A stretch of DNA of 64,000 nt from Pseudoalteromonas sp. 3D05 (GCF_002723455.1 NZ_PDUS01000009.1:64463-128462), one strand, 5' to 3'. Numbered from the stretch's first letter, positions 27,776 through 37,493 are shown. Notes: generated by a model from the letters alone, not told the origin. Numbers and translations are program-made.

Positions 27776-29779
27776 TTAAACTAACCAAGTCAGAACAACC
27801 TTATTTATCTGTACAAGGTTATTTACTAATTGATATAACCGATCATCTATACGATTTTCAAGTGTGATGAATGCTTCGCACTCTTCTATTTGCTGTGTAA
27901 TTGTATTCATTTTAACCATCACTATTGACCCTTTAATGCGATGCAATATTTTCTGGCACATTGGAATATTATTTTCTTCAATCGCCTTTTCCAGCGCTAA
28001 TATATCTGCTTCTAATGTCTCATTAAAAATACGCGCCATATTAACTGCATCTGCTTCAGAGCCGAAAACCCCCACCCATTGAGATAAGTCTGGAACAATT
28101 ATTTCATTACAAACTAACGATTCACTATCACGAGGGGCCAGGGTCGATGATTCAACCAAATCAACTAAAGCCTCATACAAATCGCCAATGAGGTACGGTT
28201 TGAATAGCACACGATTTATACCAATATTATGAGATAAGACAGATATATCTTTTGAGTTATCTGCTGTAAGGCCGATAATGGGTAAGTCTCTAATCGTTGC
28301 TAGCGCGTTTTGACGAATTTGCTTAGCAAGCTCAAAGCCATCAATCACAGGCATTTGACAGTCAGTAATGACGATATCAAATCTCTGTTGATTTAATTTT
28401 TCAAGTGCAATTTTACCATTACAAACTATCGTTACATCACACCCTAACTGTTCAAGCTGGTTTTTAATTAGAAATTGATTGACCTGATTATCCTCTGCAA
28501 TTAACACTTTAAAGTTACAAGGCTGAAAAGGAGCCTTATTTGGCAAAGGTGAATCAGAGTGACAGAACAAGGTGGCGAATTTGACTTTACTAAATTGCGC
28601 TAACGGTATTTGAACTATTGATTCTGTATAATAATGAAACTGTTCGCCATTTGCTGCTACAACAATTGCTTTTCCTTTAAAATTAGCAATGTAGTCAAGC
28701 CACTTTTGGCCATACTGCTGAACTAAATCGTCCAACATAAACACAATATTAGCCGTATCGTTCAATACGTCATTTATAGAGGATTGTTGGCATATTTTAA
28801 AATTAATTAAGTTGAGAGTAAGACCATCAACTAAAGCCTGATGATATCTGAATAGCAACCATGATTCTTGAGTATTGATATCTCGATCTATTGGTGGAGG
28901 CAAATTTTCCTTCGATTGAGTTGCAGTATTTACAAGGCCTAAGTCTATAAAAATTCCATGCCATAAACTGCTTTGCGATGGTCCGCTTAATGTGAAATCT
29001 CTAATCGCAATAAACTTACATTGGCGTATTTCCCCTTTCGAATTGTAACGAAATGAACACGTCAGTTTATTAGTATCGCTATCAACACTTTTAAAAGCAC
29101 GGGCTATGTTTACTCTATCTTCATCACAGATAGCAGGCGATATACACCCTGTTATACCTGTTTTATTAATTGAACTGGAGTTCAAGCCAAGCAAGTCTTC
29201 CGCCCCAGAAGATAAAGCTCTGAAAAGCCCTTCACCATTAGAGAAATACTCAAACTGACACTGGCCATCTGAGAAATGATTTACAAGCTCAGCATCTTGT
29301 TCAAACATCGAAACTTTGTATACGCGATCATTAACAGCTGATTTTATTTCTTTTAAAAAAGTGATAACACCAGCTGTCTTGCCTATATTATTTAAGTAAG
29401 GAATTTTGGTGCATTCAAGTTTGATTAGTGACCCTGAGTTATTAGGTACTAATATACAAAAACTTAATGATTGAGAAGTATCCGTTACTTCATCATTTAT
29501 GCAAAACATGTACTGCGCTAAAGAGTTAATTTCATTTAAAGACCCACTCGGTTCATTGCAAAAAACTTTCAACGTATTAAGACATGCTTTATTAAAGTAT
29601 AAAAGTACATTCTTAGTGTCTTCAATATAGAAATATGGCATAACAGAATTCATCGCATGCATATTTTGAACAAACACGTCTTTTCTTATAAACCAATCTT
29701 TAATTTTTAAAACTGTTATGGCCAATATACAAAGCATTGCTACTGCTGCAAGTAATACAAAATACAAACTATTAATCAT
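27776..29779 (-). CDS. Membrane PAS-receiver-Hpt protein lacking a histidine-kinase core
   Basis: A 667-residue protein: one TM segment (residues ~5-27), two PAS-like regions (~40-150, ~170-285), a degenerate receiver-like region (~305-410, with FMLDDL), a full receiver (~424-540: E429/D430, phospho-acceptor D473 in ITDCQMP, T505, K527), and an Hpt domain with phospho-His H613 in LHRIKGS. No DHp box and no HATPase N/G1/G2 boxes are visible where BarA/EvgS-type hybrid kinases carry them. It may act as a membrane phosphorelay intermediate fed by a separate kinase (inference). No kinase or response-regulator gene is adjacent. Confidence 0.82.
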   Translation of the reverse strand: MINSLYFVLLAAVAMLCILAITVLKIKDWFIRKDVFVQNMHAMNSVMPYFYIEDTKNVLLYFNKACLNTLKVFCNEPSGSLNEINSLAQYMFCINDEVTDTSQSLSFCILVPNNSGSLIKLECTKIPYLNNIGKTAGVITFLKEIKSAVNDRVYKVSMFEQDAELVNHFSDGQCQFEYFSNGEGLFRALSSGAEDLLGLNSSSINKTGITGCISPAICDEDRVNIARAFKSVDSDTNKLTCSFRYNSKGEIRQCKFIAIRDFTLSGPSQSSLWHGIFIDLGLVNTATQSKENLPPPIDRDINTQESWLLFRYHQALVDGLTLNLINFKICQQSSINDVLNDTANIVFMLDDLVQQYGQKWLDYIANFKGKAIVVAANGEQFHYYTESIVQIPLAQFSKVKFATLFCHSDSPLPNKAPFQPCNFKVLIAEDNQVNQFLIKNQLEQLGCDVTIVCNGKIALEKLNQQRFDIVITDCQMPVIDGFELAKQIRQNALATIRDLPIIGLTADNSKDISVLSHNIGINRVLFKPYLIGDLYEALVDLVESSTLAPRDSESLVCNEIIVPDLSQWVGVFGSEADAVNMARIFNETLEADILALEKAIEENNIPMCQKILHRIKGSIVMVKMNTITQQIEECEAFITLENRIDDRLYQLVNNLVQINKVVLTWLV

Positions 29780-29964
29780 AATACAGTCGTTCTCATTAGC
29801 ATAGCGCTTACATCTTCGCTCAGGTGTTTAATGTAGCACATGATTGTTCCTTATTTATGTTTAAAGTTCTCGTTCAACACCCATAGATTATCATGCTAAT
29901 GGCTCTTATTTAATTAAGATCTATGTTACTTTATTGGGAAAATAAATACAGGTATTAGTCAATA

Positions 29965-31524
29965 ATGAACAATAAAGAAATAGCTAAAAAACTTGAAGTT
30001 GCATATAACCTTTTTAGAAATGAGGGAGCCTCTTTAAACTACAAAAATATTAATAATGAATTACTTGATTTAAACAAAAATAATATTCAAATCACTTTAA
30101 ATTTAGCTATTCACTACTTATACATTGATGATTTGTTTTTCTTCGAAAGAGCTTACAGTAATTTAAATGACGAATCTAAACTTTGTATATTTAACCAGAT
30201 ATTTCATGCAGGGGAATTAACTGAAAAAAGCAATATCTGTAAAATCATAATGAAAGGCTTATCTAACAAGGACTACATAGCAGCACTTATTAGACTTGCC
30301 TCATATGGTGATCACGAGCTCACAATTAAATGCCTAAAAGAAGACTCTCATACCCAGAACCAAATAAAAAATAACATAGATGTCCTTGAGGTCGTTGCAA
30401 ATTCATATTTAAAATTAGACCGTCAGAATGAAGCTGTGCACTATTTAAAAATGGTACTTTCATCAGACCCTAAACACTATGTATCTCGTTATAACTTGGC
30501 ACTTACCTATGAAAATGTTGGCGAATTTGAACAAGCAAAATTACTCTTCAAAACAAATTTTAAGCACCATAATCATACGCAATCACTAACCAGGCTTTTA
30601 TCTATAGAGTGTAAAGAAAAATTACCTCAACTTTTAAGAACATGTGAAAACATAATTAAAAAAAGCGAACTCTCAAAAGCTGAGCTAACTGATCTATATT
30701 TTTCAATGGGTACAGCTTTTGACAAGCTTGCAGAGTTTGGTCGTGCTTTTGAGTACTTTAAACTTGCAAACAACTTAATTCCATTTAGTGAAACAGCGAA
30801 TGATCCCATCTACTTAATGGAAGAGCAGCATAAAATAAGTTACCAATTACAGCGTGATGAATCCCCAGTATTTATTTGCGGTATGTTCAGATCAGGTAGT
30901 ACCCTTATTGAACAGATTGTTTCTGCACACAGTCAGTTTGATAGTGGTGGTGAAATTGAGTTCTTTACAGCTGAAACACTTAACTCATGTCTTAAAAGTA
31001 ACAACTATGCAAATGAACTTGCAAATGCATATGAAAAAAAGATGAGCTTATATGGAGGGGGGATTAATCGAGTTATAAACAAATTACCGGATAACGTTTT
31101 ATACATAGGTCTAATTAAAGCACTTTTCCCAAACGCGAAATTCATCATTACACAAAGAAGCATCGAAGATACTTGCTTATCCATCTATTTTCAAAATATC
31201 GCTAACAACTACCCCTACGCATCAAATTTAGAGTTAACTAAAGCGTATTATTTAAAACAACAAACAGTAGTAAAACACTGGCAGTCCAAATTTAACGACG
31301 ATATTTTGACGTTTAAGTACGAAGATTTAATTAGTTATACTGAGCAAAGTCTAAAGACATTGTGCCAATTCCTAGAAATAGAGTTTGAAAAAGACATGCT
31401 AAATTTTTACAAAAATACTAACAGTATTCGTACGGCTAGCTATCATCAAGTTAGAAGTAAATTACACTCAGGGTCAGTTGGAAGGTTTAAAAATTATAAG
31501 GACTTTTTGAGCGATATTTTTTAG
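29965..31524 (+). CDS. TPR-containing sulfotransferase
   Basis: A 519-residue protein. The N-terminal ~290 residues contain TPR helices (for example LKLDRQNEAVHYLKMVLSSD and ALTYENVGEFEQAKLLF); the C-terminal ~220 residues are a sulfotransferase domain. The PAPS phosphate loop is ICGMFRSGSTLIEQI (near residue 303), the 3'-phosphate segment is ITQRSIEDTCLS, and YEDLISYTEQ is the late conserved block. It should transfer sulfate from PAPS to a protein or small molecule, with the TPRs binding the target. It lies beside, and convergent with, the receptor/oxygenase cluster and lacks a signal peptide. Confidence 0.88.
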   Translation: MNNKEIAKKLEVAYNLFRNEGASLNYKNINNELLDLNKNNIQITLNLAIHYLYIDDLFFFERAYSNLNDESKLCIFNQIFHAGELTEKSNICKIIMKGLSNKDYIAALIRLASYGDHELTIKCLKEDSHTQNQIKNNIDVLEVVANSYLKLDRQNEAVHYLKMVLSSDPKHYVSRYNLALTYENVGEFEQAKLLFKTNFKHHNHTQSLTRLLSIECKEKLPQLLRTCENIIKKSELSKAELTDLYFSMGTAFDKLAEFGRAFEYFKLANNLIPFSETANDPIYLMEEQHKISYQLQRDESPVFICGMFRSGSTLIEQIVSAHSQFDSGGEIEFFTAETLNSCLKSNNYANELANAYEKKMSLYGGGINRVINKLPDNVLYIGLIKALFPNAKFIITQRSIEDTCLSIYFQNIANNYPYASNLELTKAYYLKQQTVVKHWQSKFNDDILTFKYEDLISYTEQSLKTLCQFLEIEFEKDMLNFYKNTNSIRTASYHQVRSKLHSGSVGRFKNYKDFLSDIF

Positions 31525-31531
31525 ATTGGAG

Positions 31532-31565
31532 AGATGCTAAATTACAGTAAATGTTATTTAGCATC
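31532..31565. terminator. Hairpin between convergent sulfotransferase and retropepsin-like genes
   Basis: GATGCTAAAT and ATTTAGCATC form a perfect 10-bp stem with a 14-nt loop, 7 nt after the sulfotransferase stop and 7 nt before the end of the opposing gene. The T-run is weak (CGTTTAAC). Confidence 0.5.
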
Positions 31566-31572
31566 GTTTAAC

Positions 31573-32469
31573 TTACTCTGAAAGGCCTACATGCATATGC
31601 CCGTATTTAAAATCTACAGTTATTAAAAAGTGTTGTAATAAGTCATACCCAAGAACACCTTTAACATCCATCCCCTTTAAATTGGAGCCTGTAAATGAAT
31701 CGCTATTTAATAACTCAAAGCGTTTACCCTCTTGCGGGTAAGCAATCGATACAGCGTCTACATTGAACGGTCCAAATTCAACTTTTGGTATATTAGATAA
31801 CTCATAAGTTTGAGGGCCATTTATTTCTACTATTTCAACAGGAGTAGAGGCAAGAGATTTATCCCAACCTTGATTTTCAATGATCGTGCGTTCAACTTTC
31901 AACCCCTCTTGAGCACCAGTAGAGATTAGAGCCCAAATAGACTTACTGTCGTTTAGGTTAACCTTTACTATAGGGAGCGCTGACTGACGATGCAAGCGCA
32001 TATCAATGTTTTCAGCTGCTCTTAAGTCAATTGATTTTCGATCTAAAAATCGCAGTTTTCTTTTTGGATAATCAAATTGCATTACAAAATTATGGAAAAA
32101 GCCGATACCAAGAATAATATCGCCATCATCTATTTTTGTAGGTCTCATTTCATCTAATTTATTGTTGAAGCCAAAAATATCAAGCTTAACTTGGTTGTAC
32201 AAAAATTTTCTAGCTTCTGTACTGGTATCTTTAACATCAATTGATTTACCTTTTCTATCAGCCAACGGGTGGCTAATTAAAAACTGCTCACTAATGTAAT
32301 GCTCTTTCTGACCGGTATCTAATATAGCGTTTACGGCAATCCCTTCGATTTCCGCAGGAACAACAACTTTACCATTAACCACTTTAAAATCAATCCACTG
32401 CGTTGCCGCGAATAAGTTGAAAGGTTTCAATAAGACAAAAAGAAATAATATAAGTGAATATTTGCTCAT
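31573..32469 (-). CDS. Exported retropepsin-like aspartyl protease homologue
   Basis: A 298-residue protein with a signal peptide (residues ~1-21, ending LFAA) and two retropepsin-like lobes. The first lobe has the catalytic-type ILDTGQ; at the equivalent place in the second lobe the sequence is LISTGAQEG, with Ser replacing Asp. It ends in a flap-like GYDLLQHFLITVDF. It may act as a dimer through the intact lobe or be a non-catalytic binding protein. The start is ATG 32469, preceded by GGAGG; the next gene upstream (lipoprotein) stops inside this Shine-Dalgarno, so the two are coupled. Confidence 0.78.
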   Translation of the reverse strand: MSKYSLILFLFVLLKPFNLFAATQWIDFKVVNGKVVVPAEIEGIAVNAILDTGQKEHYISEQFLISHPLADRKGKSIDVKDTSTEARKFLYNQVKLDIFGFNNKLDEMRPTKIDDGDIILGIGFFHNFVMQFDYPKRKLRFLDRKSIDLRAAENIDMRLHRQSALPIVKVNLNDSKSIWALISTGAQEGLKVERTIIENQGWDKSLASTPVEIVEINGPQTYELSNIPKVEFGPFNVDAVSIAYPQEGKRFELLNSDSFTGSNLKGMDVKGVLGYDLLQHFLITVDFKYGHMHVGLSE

Positions 32470-32470
32470 C

Positions 32471-32731
32471 TTAACCTCCATGCAAGGACCAGTTGCGGTC
32501 CAAGTCTTCCATCGTTTTTTTAGCGTTTTCTTCTTCTCTCTTTTTTGCTTCTTTAGTTATACAGCGACGCGTATTGAAGTGCGAACCTGTTTTTTTAATT
32601 GTTGTGCATACATACTTATCGTCTTTCTCAACTTTAGCTAATTCTTCCATTTGAGCATCTTTGTTATTAACATTGTTTGAACTACATGCCGTGAGAAGTA
32701 GTATCAACAAGGGAGTCATAATTTTTTTCAT
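32471..32731 (-). CDS. Small lipoprotein
   Basis: An 86-residue protein with a lipoprotein signal ending in the lipobox LLTAC (Cys16), followed by Ser-Ser-Asn, which favours outer-membrane sorting. The mature part contains VCTTIKKTGSHFNTRRC, a paired-cysteine motif seen in many small exported proteobacterial proteins, then a Lys/Glu-rich helix. It lies between the 2OG oxygenase (13-nt gap) and the retropepsin-like gene (its stop overlaps that gene's ribosome-binding site). The function is unknown. Confidence 0.78.
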   Translation of the reverse strand: MKKIMTPLLILLLTACSSNNVNNKDAQMEELAKVEKDDKYVCTTIKKTGSHFNTRRCITKEAKKREEENAKKTMEDLDRNWSLHGG

Positions 32732-32744
32732 TAGATTTTTCCTT

Positions 32745-33407
32745 TTACTTTTTACGAATTAAACAATTAAGTGCAATCATAATTCTCGGACTCTGACCGA
32801 AATAAGTAACAACCTCATGCTCTAGATAACCAGGAAAAATAACAAATTTCCCCGAGTTTGGTCTAATTGCAAAGCCACCATAATCGAACATCGCTTTTAA
32901 ATTAAAAAAGCCTTGATCATCAGGATTTTGCTGTATGTGTCTTGGATCATATATTTGTAAGTAGCCACTTCGTGGAAACTCAACAGTTGGTAAATCCCCA
33001 GCATCAACATAATAGATCATTGACCAAGAACATTGGCCGTGATCGTGTAATGACTTAGTGGCACCAAATCGTGATATATGAAACCAAGATTCGAATTCAA
33101 ATTTTAAATTACTTAAATCTTCTTTTTGCCAATTTGATGTTTCTAAGATCCAAGAAGTTAAAGCACCATTCATTAAACGACGAATTTCTAGGATATCTTC
33201 GTATTGAGTTAATGAAAATAAATCACCAGGGCTATCGAAAATGTTGCCTAGAGTGGTATTAAGTTTATTCTCATTTTTATAACCTTGTTTCTCAAGGTCA
33301 AAAAATAGTTCAGATAATCGTTTATTTAACGCTTCTGAGTGAGCAAAGCTTCCTTCAAGAACAGGTGAAGCAAAGCATATTTTGGGTTTTGCATTTATTT
33401 GAATCAT
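32745..33407 (-). CDS. Putative 2OG-Fe(II) oxygenase
   Basis: A 220-residue cytoplasmic protein of the PF13759/TIGR02466 type. The iron-binding region is seen in LHDHGQCSWSMIYYVD and the distal His in FPGYLEHEVVTYFG, followed by the basic RIMIALN strand that binds 2-oxoglutarate. Prolyl- or other hydroxylation is the expected chemistry. Start ATG 33407 fits the family; a GTG at 33422 lies inside the terminator stem. The ATG directly follows the seven-T tract of that terminator and has no Shine-Dalgarno, so expression is probably low or conditional. Confidence 0.82.
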   Translation of the reverse strand: MIQINAKPKICFASPVLEGSFAHSEALNKRLSELFFDLEKQGYKNENKLNTTLGNIFDSPGDLFSLTQYEDILEIRRLMNGALTSWILETSNWQKEDLSNLKFEFESWFHISRFGATKSLHDHGQCSWSMIYYVDAGDLPTVEFPRSGYLQIYDPRHIQQNPDDQGFFNLKAMFDYGGFAIRPNSGKFVIFPGYLEHEVVTYFGQSPRIMIALNCLIRKK

Positions 33408-33434
33408 AAAAAAAGAGCGCACTATTGTGCGCTC
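33408..33434 (-). terminator. Intrinsic terminator after receptor 1, abutting the oxygenase start
   Basis: On the minus strand GAGCGCAC, loop AATA, GTGCGCTC and then TTTTTTT: a perfect 8-bp GC-rich stem with a 7-T tract. The next three bases are the oxygenase ATG. It lies 17 nt after the receptor stop. Confidence 0.9.
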
Positions 33435-33451
33435 CCTTACTCTAAACTAAA

Positions 33452-36199
33452 TTAGAATTTAACATCATATTGTACGTACATGAAACGACCGATGTTGTCG
33501 TAAGTGCTTTGGCTGTAGAAAGGCCAGTCATTTACTGAGCTAAATGGAGGCTGTCTATCAAACAAGTTACGAATACCAACAGTTACTGTGTTGTTTTCAT
33601 TAACGTGGTATGCACCTGTTAAATCAAACTGAACGTAAGAAGCAAAATGTTGAGACTCACCTGCGTCTACGTAATCACCGTTTGCATCTAAGTTTTTAGT
33701 ATCTACATCGTAGTAACCAACTAACTGACATGATTTGTTAGCTGTATTACGCTTATCATACGAGTCATAACCTGGTAAGAAACGCATGTTTAATGACGTT
33801 GTAAAGTCACCTGTATCAAGTGTGAAGTTACCATTAGCATTGTAATCACGTGTTGCTTCATCATCAATCCAATCACACAAAGGTTGAACTGCTGAAGATT
33901 GTGATTCATAGCTTAAGAACTGTTCAATTTTCAAACGAGAAGTTAAAGAACCAAAGCTTAAATCAGTTGAATATTGAATATCATAGTTCAAACCAGTTGC
34001 ACTTTGCTCAGTCAAGTTTTGTAAATCGGTTTTAACAAAACCTGTTCTCTTAGTATCATCAATACGACCAGATGAGTTACGAACAACTAGGTCAGTAAGG
34101 TTACCTTTCGCTTCCTCATCAAGAATTTCTTGAATACCAAGTGAACCAACAATATTTTCAATCTCTAGTGACCAATAATCGATTGTGAAAGATAGATCTT
34201 CAGTTACATCGTAAACCATACCAATATTGTAAGATACTGATGTTTCAGGCTCTAGCTCTACGTTACCACCTGATTTAGAGTTAAGCTCAACTTCTTTACA
34301 ATCAGGATGGTTATCATCGTTACCAGCTGCTTGACACAGTTTAGTATCAACTGCTTTGCTAACACCAAAAGATGAAGCTAAATAAAGCGAATCTAGTGAA
34401 GGTGCTTTAAAGCCTGTACCATATGATGCACGAAGCATTATGTCATCTGTCGGACGATAAGAAACTTTAGCGCTATAAGTTGTTTCGCTTGCATCTGATT
34501 CACCCCAGTCTGCAGAGTCATTACGTACTGCGATGCTCGCTTCTAAGTTGTCAAGGATTGGTAAGTTAACTTCCATGAATACTGCTTCATTTTGGAATAC
34601 ACCACCACCATTTGAACCTGCACCACCAATAACAGCACCGCTGATAGAAGCTTCATCAGAGCGATCTAAGTAGTTTTCACGACGAACATCAACACCCGCA
34701 GCAACACCTACTTCACCACCTGGCAATTCTAAACCAGTGATACCCGAAACTGCTAATGAAGAGAAAGCTAGCTCATATTCAGATGTTCTATGAATTGATG
34801 AATTTAATCCTTCACAGAAGTCTTTTAACTCTGCTGAATTACAGTCATTTACTACGAACGGATTCAAAGTACCATCAGCAAATGCACTCTCAACACCATC
34901 TACAAGTAATTGACCTGCTTTACCAACTTGACGGTTTGTTAAACGTGAGAAACCGATATCAAAATCTAACTCCCAGTTATCGCTGATCAAGTAGTTTGCA
35001 CCACCGATTGCTTCAAACGTTTCATTTGTGTTGTCTTTTTGACGATTAGGGAAATCGATATAACGACGACCTACGTAGGCAAAACCATCGCCAGCAGCAA
35101 TTTCATCAGCAATTTTAGCGCCCAGCGTAGGGTTTGATTTATAACGGTCGTTAATTAAGAAGTCTCTTAAGAAAGGACTCTCAGAAATGTTAACAGAGCC
35201 TGGAGCTGGTGCATTCGAACTGTGCGTGTAAGCACGTGTATAACGGAACTGTGAATCAAATGTTAGGTCATCACTATATTCATGAGAAATTGACGTTAAG
35301 ATAGATTGACGGTCACTTGCTGGCTGTAATTGATATAACGGTGCGAAGTCATACGCACAACGGCCATTAGATAATACATTTTCGGTAGCACAATCAGACC
35401 AAGGAGCCCAACCTGTATCAGTCGCAGAAGTCGAATCAACATACGTAGAACCTGGAATACCCCAAGATGAACGACCTTCACCACCACGGTGGTTTGGAAG
35501 ATAAGCTGTACCACCCATTTCACGGTCTTTAGCCATAATTGGACGACGCTCAAAATAATCAGCTGCGAATAAAATATTAGTATTGCCGCTTGTAGCACCC
35601 GCTGTTAATGAGAACTGAAGCTCATCACCATCCATGTGTTCTAATGCTGCGCCGTATTTAAATTTAGCTGCAACACCTTCCATGTCAGTTTTAGTAATGA
35701 TGTTAATTACACCAGCTACCGCATCAGAGCCATATACTGCTGAAGCACCATCAGGTAATACATCAATACGTTCTACTGCTGCCATTGGAATTTGGTTTAC
35801 ATCTGTAAATACGCCACCAGCAGAGTTTTTAGGTAAACGACGGCCGTTTAAAAGAATTAGTGTGTAATCAGAGCTAAAACCACGAATACCAACTGAAGAT
35901 GCACCAGCCGCTTGGCTAAGTGTAGCTGATTCGTTAAAACCGCCAGTAGAAGCATTGGTTCTTAAAAACTCTGCGACTGTAGAAACACCTGTTTTTTCAA
36001 TTTCAACAGATGTAAAAACTGTAACTGGTGTTGCAGTTTCCATATCAGTACGGCTGATACGTGAACCTGTTACTTGAATACGTTCAACTTTTTCTGCGCC
36101 TTCTTCAGCAGCAATTGTGCTTGCTGAAAATGCAGCTGTTGATGCTGCACCGAAAGCAATCGCTAGGCGAACTGCTTTTGAAACTTTATTATTTAACAT
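33452..36199 (-). CDS. TonB-dependent receptor 1
   Basis: A 915-residue outer-membrane receptor with a signal peptide (residues ~1-30, ending TIAAEE), the TonB box region VERIQVTGSRI, a plug (TLILLNGRRLP, VERIDVLPDGASAVYGSDAV, GVINIITK) and a beta barrel with late LRASYGTGFKAPSLDSLYL and a terminal Phe. This type is abundant in Alteromonadales and is often assumed to take up peptides or glycans; no substrate is evident. The first ~50 residues are nearly identical to receptor 2 (37543-40158). A good promoter lies at 36307-36335. Confidence 0.95.
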   Translation of the reverse strand: MLNNKVSKAVRLAIAFGAASTAAFSASTIAAEEGAEKVERIQVTGSRISRTDMETATPVTVFTSVEIEKTGVSTVAEFLRTNASTGGFNESATLSQAAGASSVGIRGFSSDYTLILLNGRRLPKNSAGGVFTDVNQIPMAAVERIDVLPDGASAVYGSDAVAGVINIITKTDMEGVAAKFKYGAALEHMDGDELQFSLTAGATSGNTNILFAADYFERRPIMAKDREMGGTAYLPNHRGGEGRSSWGIPGSTYVDSTSATDTGWAPWSDCATENVLSNGRCAYDFAPLYQLQPASDRQSILTSISHEYSDDLTFDSQFRYTRAYTHSSNAPAPGSVNISESPFLRDFLINDRYKSNPTLGAKIADEIAAGDGFAYVGRRYIDFPNRQKDNTNETFEAIGGANYLISDNWELDFDIGFSRLTNRQVGKAGQLLVDGVESAFADGTLNPFVVNDCNSAELKDFCEGLNSSIHRTSEYELAFSSLAVSGITGLELPGGEVGVAAGVDVRRENYLDRSDEASISGAVIGGAGSNGGGVFQNEAVFMEVNLPILDNLEASIAVRNDSADWGESDASETTYSAKVSYRPTDDIMLRASYGTGFKAPSLDSLYLASSFGVSKAVDTKLCQAAGNDDNHPDCKEVELNSKSGGNVELEPETSVSYNIGMVYDVTEDLSFTIDYWSLEIENIVGSLGIQEILDEEAKGNLTDLVVRNSSGRIDDTKRTGFVKTDLQNLTEQSATGLNYDIQYSTDLSFGSLTSRLKIEQFLSYESQSSAVQPLCDWIDDEATRDYNANGNFTLDTGDFTTSLNMRFLPGYDSYDKRNTANKSCQLVGYYDVDTKNLDANGDYVDAGESQHFASYVQFDLTGAYHVNENNTVTVGIRNLFDRQPPFSSVNDWPFYSQSTYDNIGRFMYVQYDVKF

Positions 36200-36306
36200 T
36201 TGATTATTCCCTGGTCATATTTGAAATATGATTTTATTAGTTTTAGACCCCAAAGGAGCGAATTAGTTAACGTAATGGCAACTAAGTACCCCATTGCGAG
36301 AAAATA

Positions 36307-36335
36307 TATTAATATCAGGAACATCATTTGGTCAA
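36307..36335 (-). promoter_or_regulatory. Predicted sigma-70 promoter of receptor 1
   Basis: On the minus strand TTGACC (36330-36335), a 17-nt spacer, then TTAATA (36307-36312). The predicted 5' leader is about 100 nt. The surrounding 401-bp gap (36200-36600) also has a T8 tract further upstream (minus strand), with a similar tract upstream of receptor 2. I see no gene in the gap. Confidence 0.6.
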
Positions 36336-36600
36336 CAGTTTTTTAACTTGCAAGGCGTTTTGTTTACAAAAAAAACGTCTGTTAACGGTGAGGTTCAAAT
36401 GTAACCATATGTAAAATAAGTGAAAATGCTATGCAGTTGCTATAAACAGCCTAAAATAAATTAAATGAGCCACGATATGAACTAATTCTTATTATCATTT
36501 AGCTAAAACCAAGGAATTTTAAAAGCCAAACAATCAAAACAATTAACAACTTTATTCAACGTGCTTTTACATTTATTAGCCCTGAAATATAAAAGTAATT

Positions 36601-37473
36601 TTAAAGCTTATGGCCTTGATAAAGTGTTCCAATGAGCTGTTTATTTTTATCGATTAACTTTACAGAAGATACTGATAAATTATATTGATTTAAGTAACCT
36701 AAAATTTCACTACTATTTTTTGCTGCATTCTCTAAATCACTCAGCCTAAATATTAACCCTTCAAGCTCTTTATTGAATAAAGAGTAGGCTTTATCTAAGT
36801 CGATTTTTCTATTACTTAAAACAAATTCGTAAAAGCTTGGAAATAATGTTGCATTGAATGCGTAAGTGTTTATTTTATTTTCTTCTTTTATAAAAAGTTC
36901 TATTAAATTAATTTTTTCATTTAATATATCATCGTTTTTTTTGATGCATGTTATGAGATGGTAAAGCTCATTTAAGAACCTGTTTTTAACTCGTTTTGCT
37001 GAAGCTAATATATTTCTATTCGGAGTAACGATATCAGAATCTTTTTCGTGGCAAATTAACTGATAACTCCCCCCTTTTTTTAAAACCCTACCACACTCTT
37101 TAATACTGGCATGAAGGTCACTATATTCAATTGCAAACTGTGATACTACTGCATCAAAAAATTCATTTTTGAATGGAAGGTTTTCTGCGTTCGTGTTAGA
37201 AATAAATCTTCCTGGTAGGCTTTTTATAAGCTCTTCTTTTAATTGCGCTTGATCGACTGCAAAAAATGTAAAATTATGCTCACGAGAATTATTTATTAAA
37301 TCGATTAATGCCCCATTACCTGTACCTATGTCTAAAATTGTAGCATCTTCATTTAATGTACTAGAAAAATTCCCCCAACACTCTTTCAGTTTGCCTGAGT
37401 AATTTGTTTTTATACCTTCACCAAAAGAAGTTATATAACCCTGTGCCCAATACTCGCTCCAATAATCTTTCAT
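36601..37473 (-). CDS. Class I SAM-dependent methyltransferase
   Basis: A 290-residue cytoplasmic protein with a Rossmann-type SAM fold: motif I ILDIGTGNGALIDLI (near residue 46), the acidic FFAVDQAQ, and LPFKNEFFDAVVSQFA with CGRVLKKGGSYQLICHE (methyltransf_11-like). The ~100-residue C-terminal helical extension is unusual and may bind the substrate. It starts 21 nt after a strong terminator that follows receptor 2, with GAAGGG as Shine-Dalgarno. By position it parallels the oxygenase after receptor 1. The substrate is unknown. Confidence 0.83.
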   Translation of the reverse strand: MKDYWSEYWAQGYITSFGEGIKTNYSGKLKECWGNFSSTLNEDATILDIGTGNGALIDLINNSREHNFTFFAVDQAQLKEELIKSLPGRFISNTNAENLPFKNEFFDAVVSQFAIEYSDLHASIKECGRVLKKGGSYQLICHEKDSDIVTPNRNILASAKRVKNRFLNELYHLITCIKKNDDILNEKINLIELFIKEENKINTYAFNATLFPSFYEFVLSNRKIDLDKAYSLFNKELEGLIFRLSDLENAAKNSSEILGYLNQYNLSVSSVKLIDKNKQLIGTLYQGHKL

Positions 37474-37493
37474 AAACCCTTCTTACTGACATG

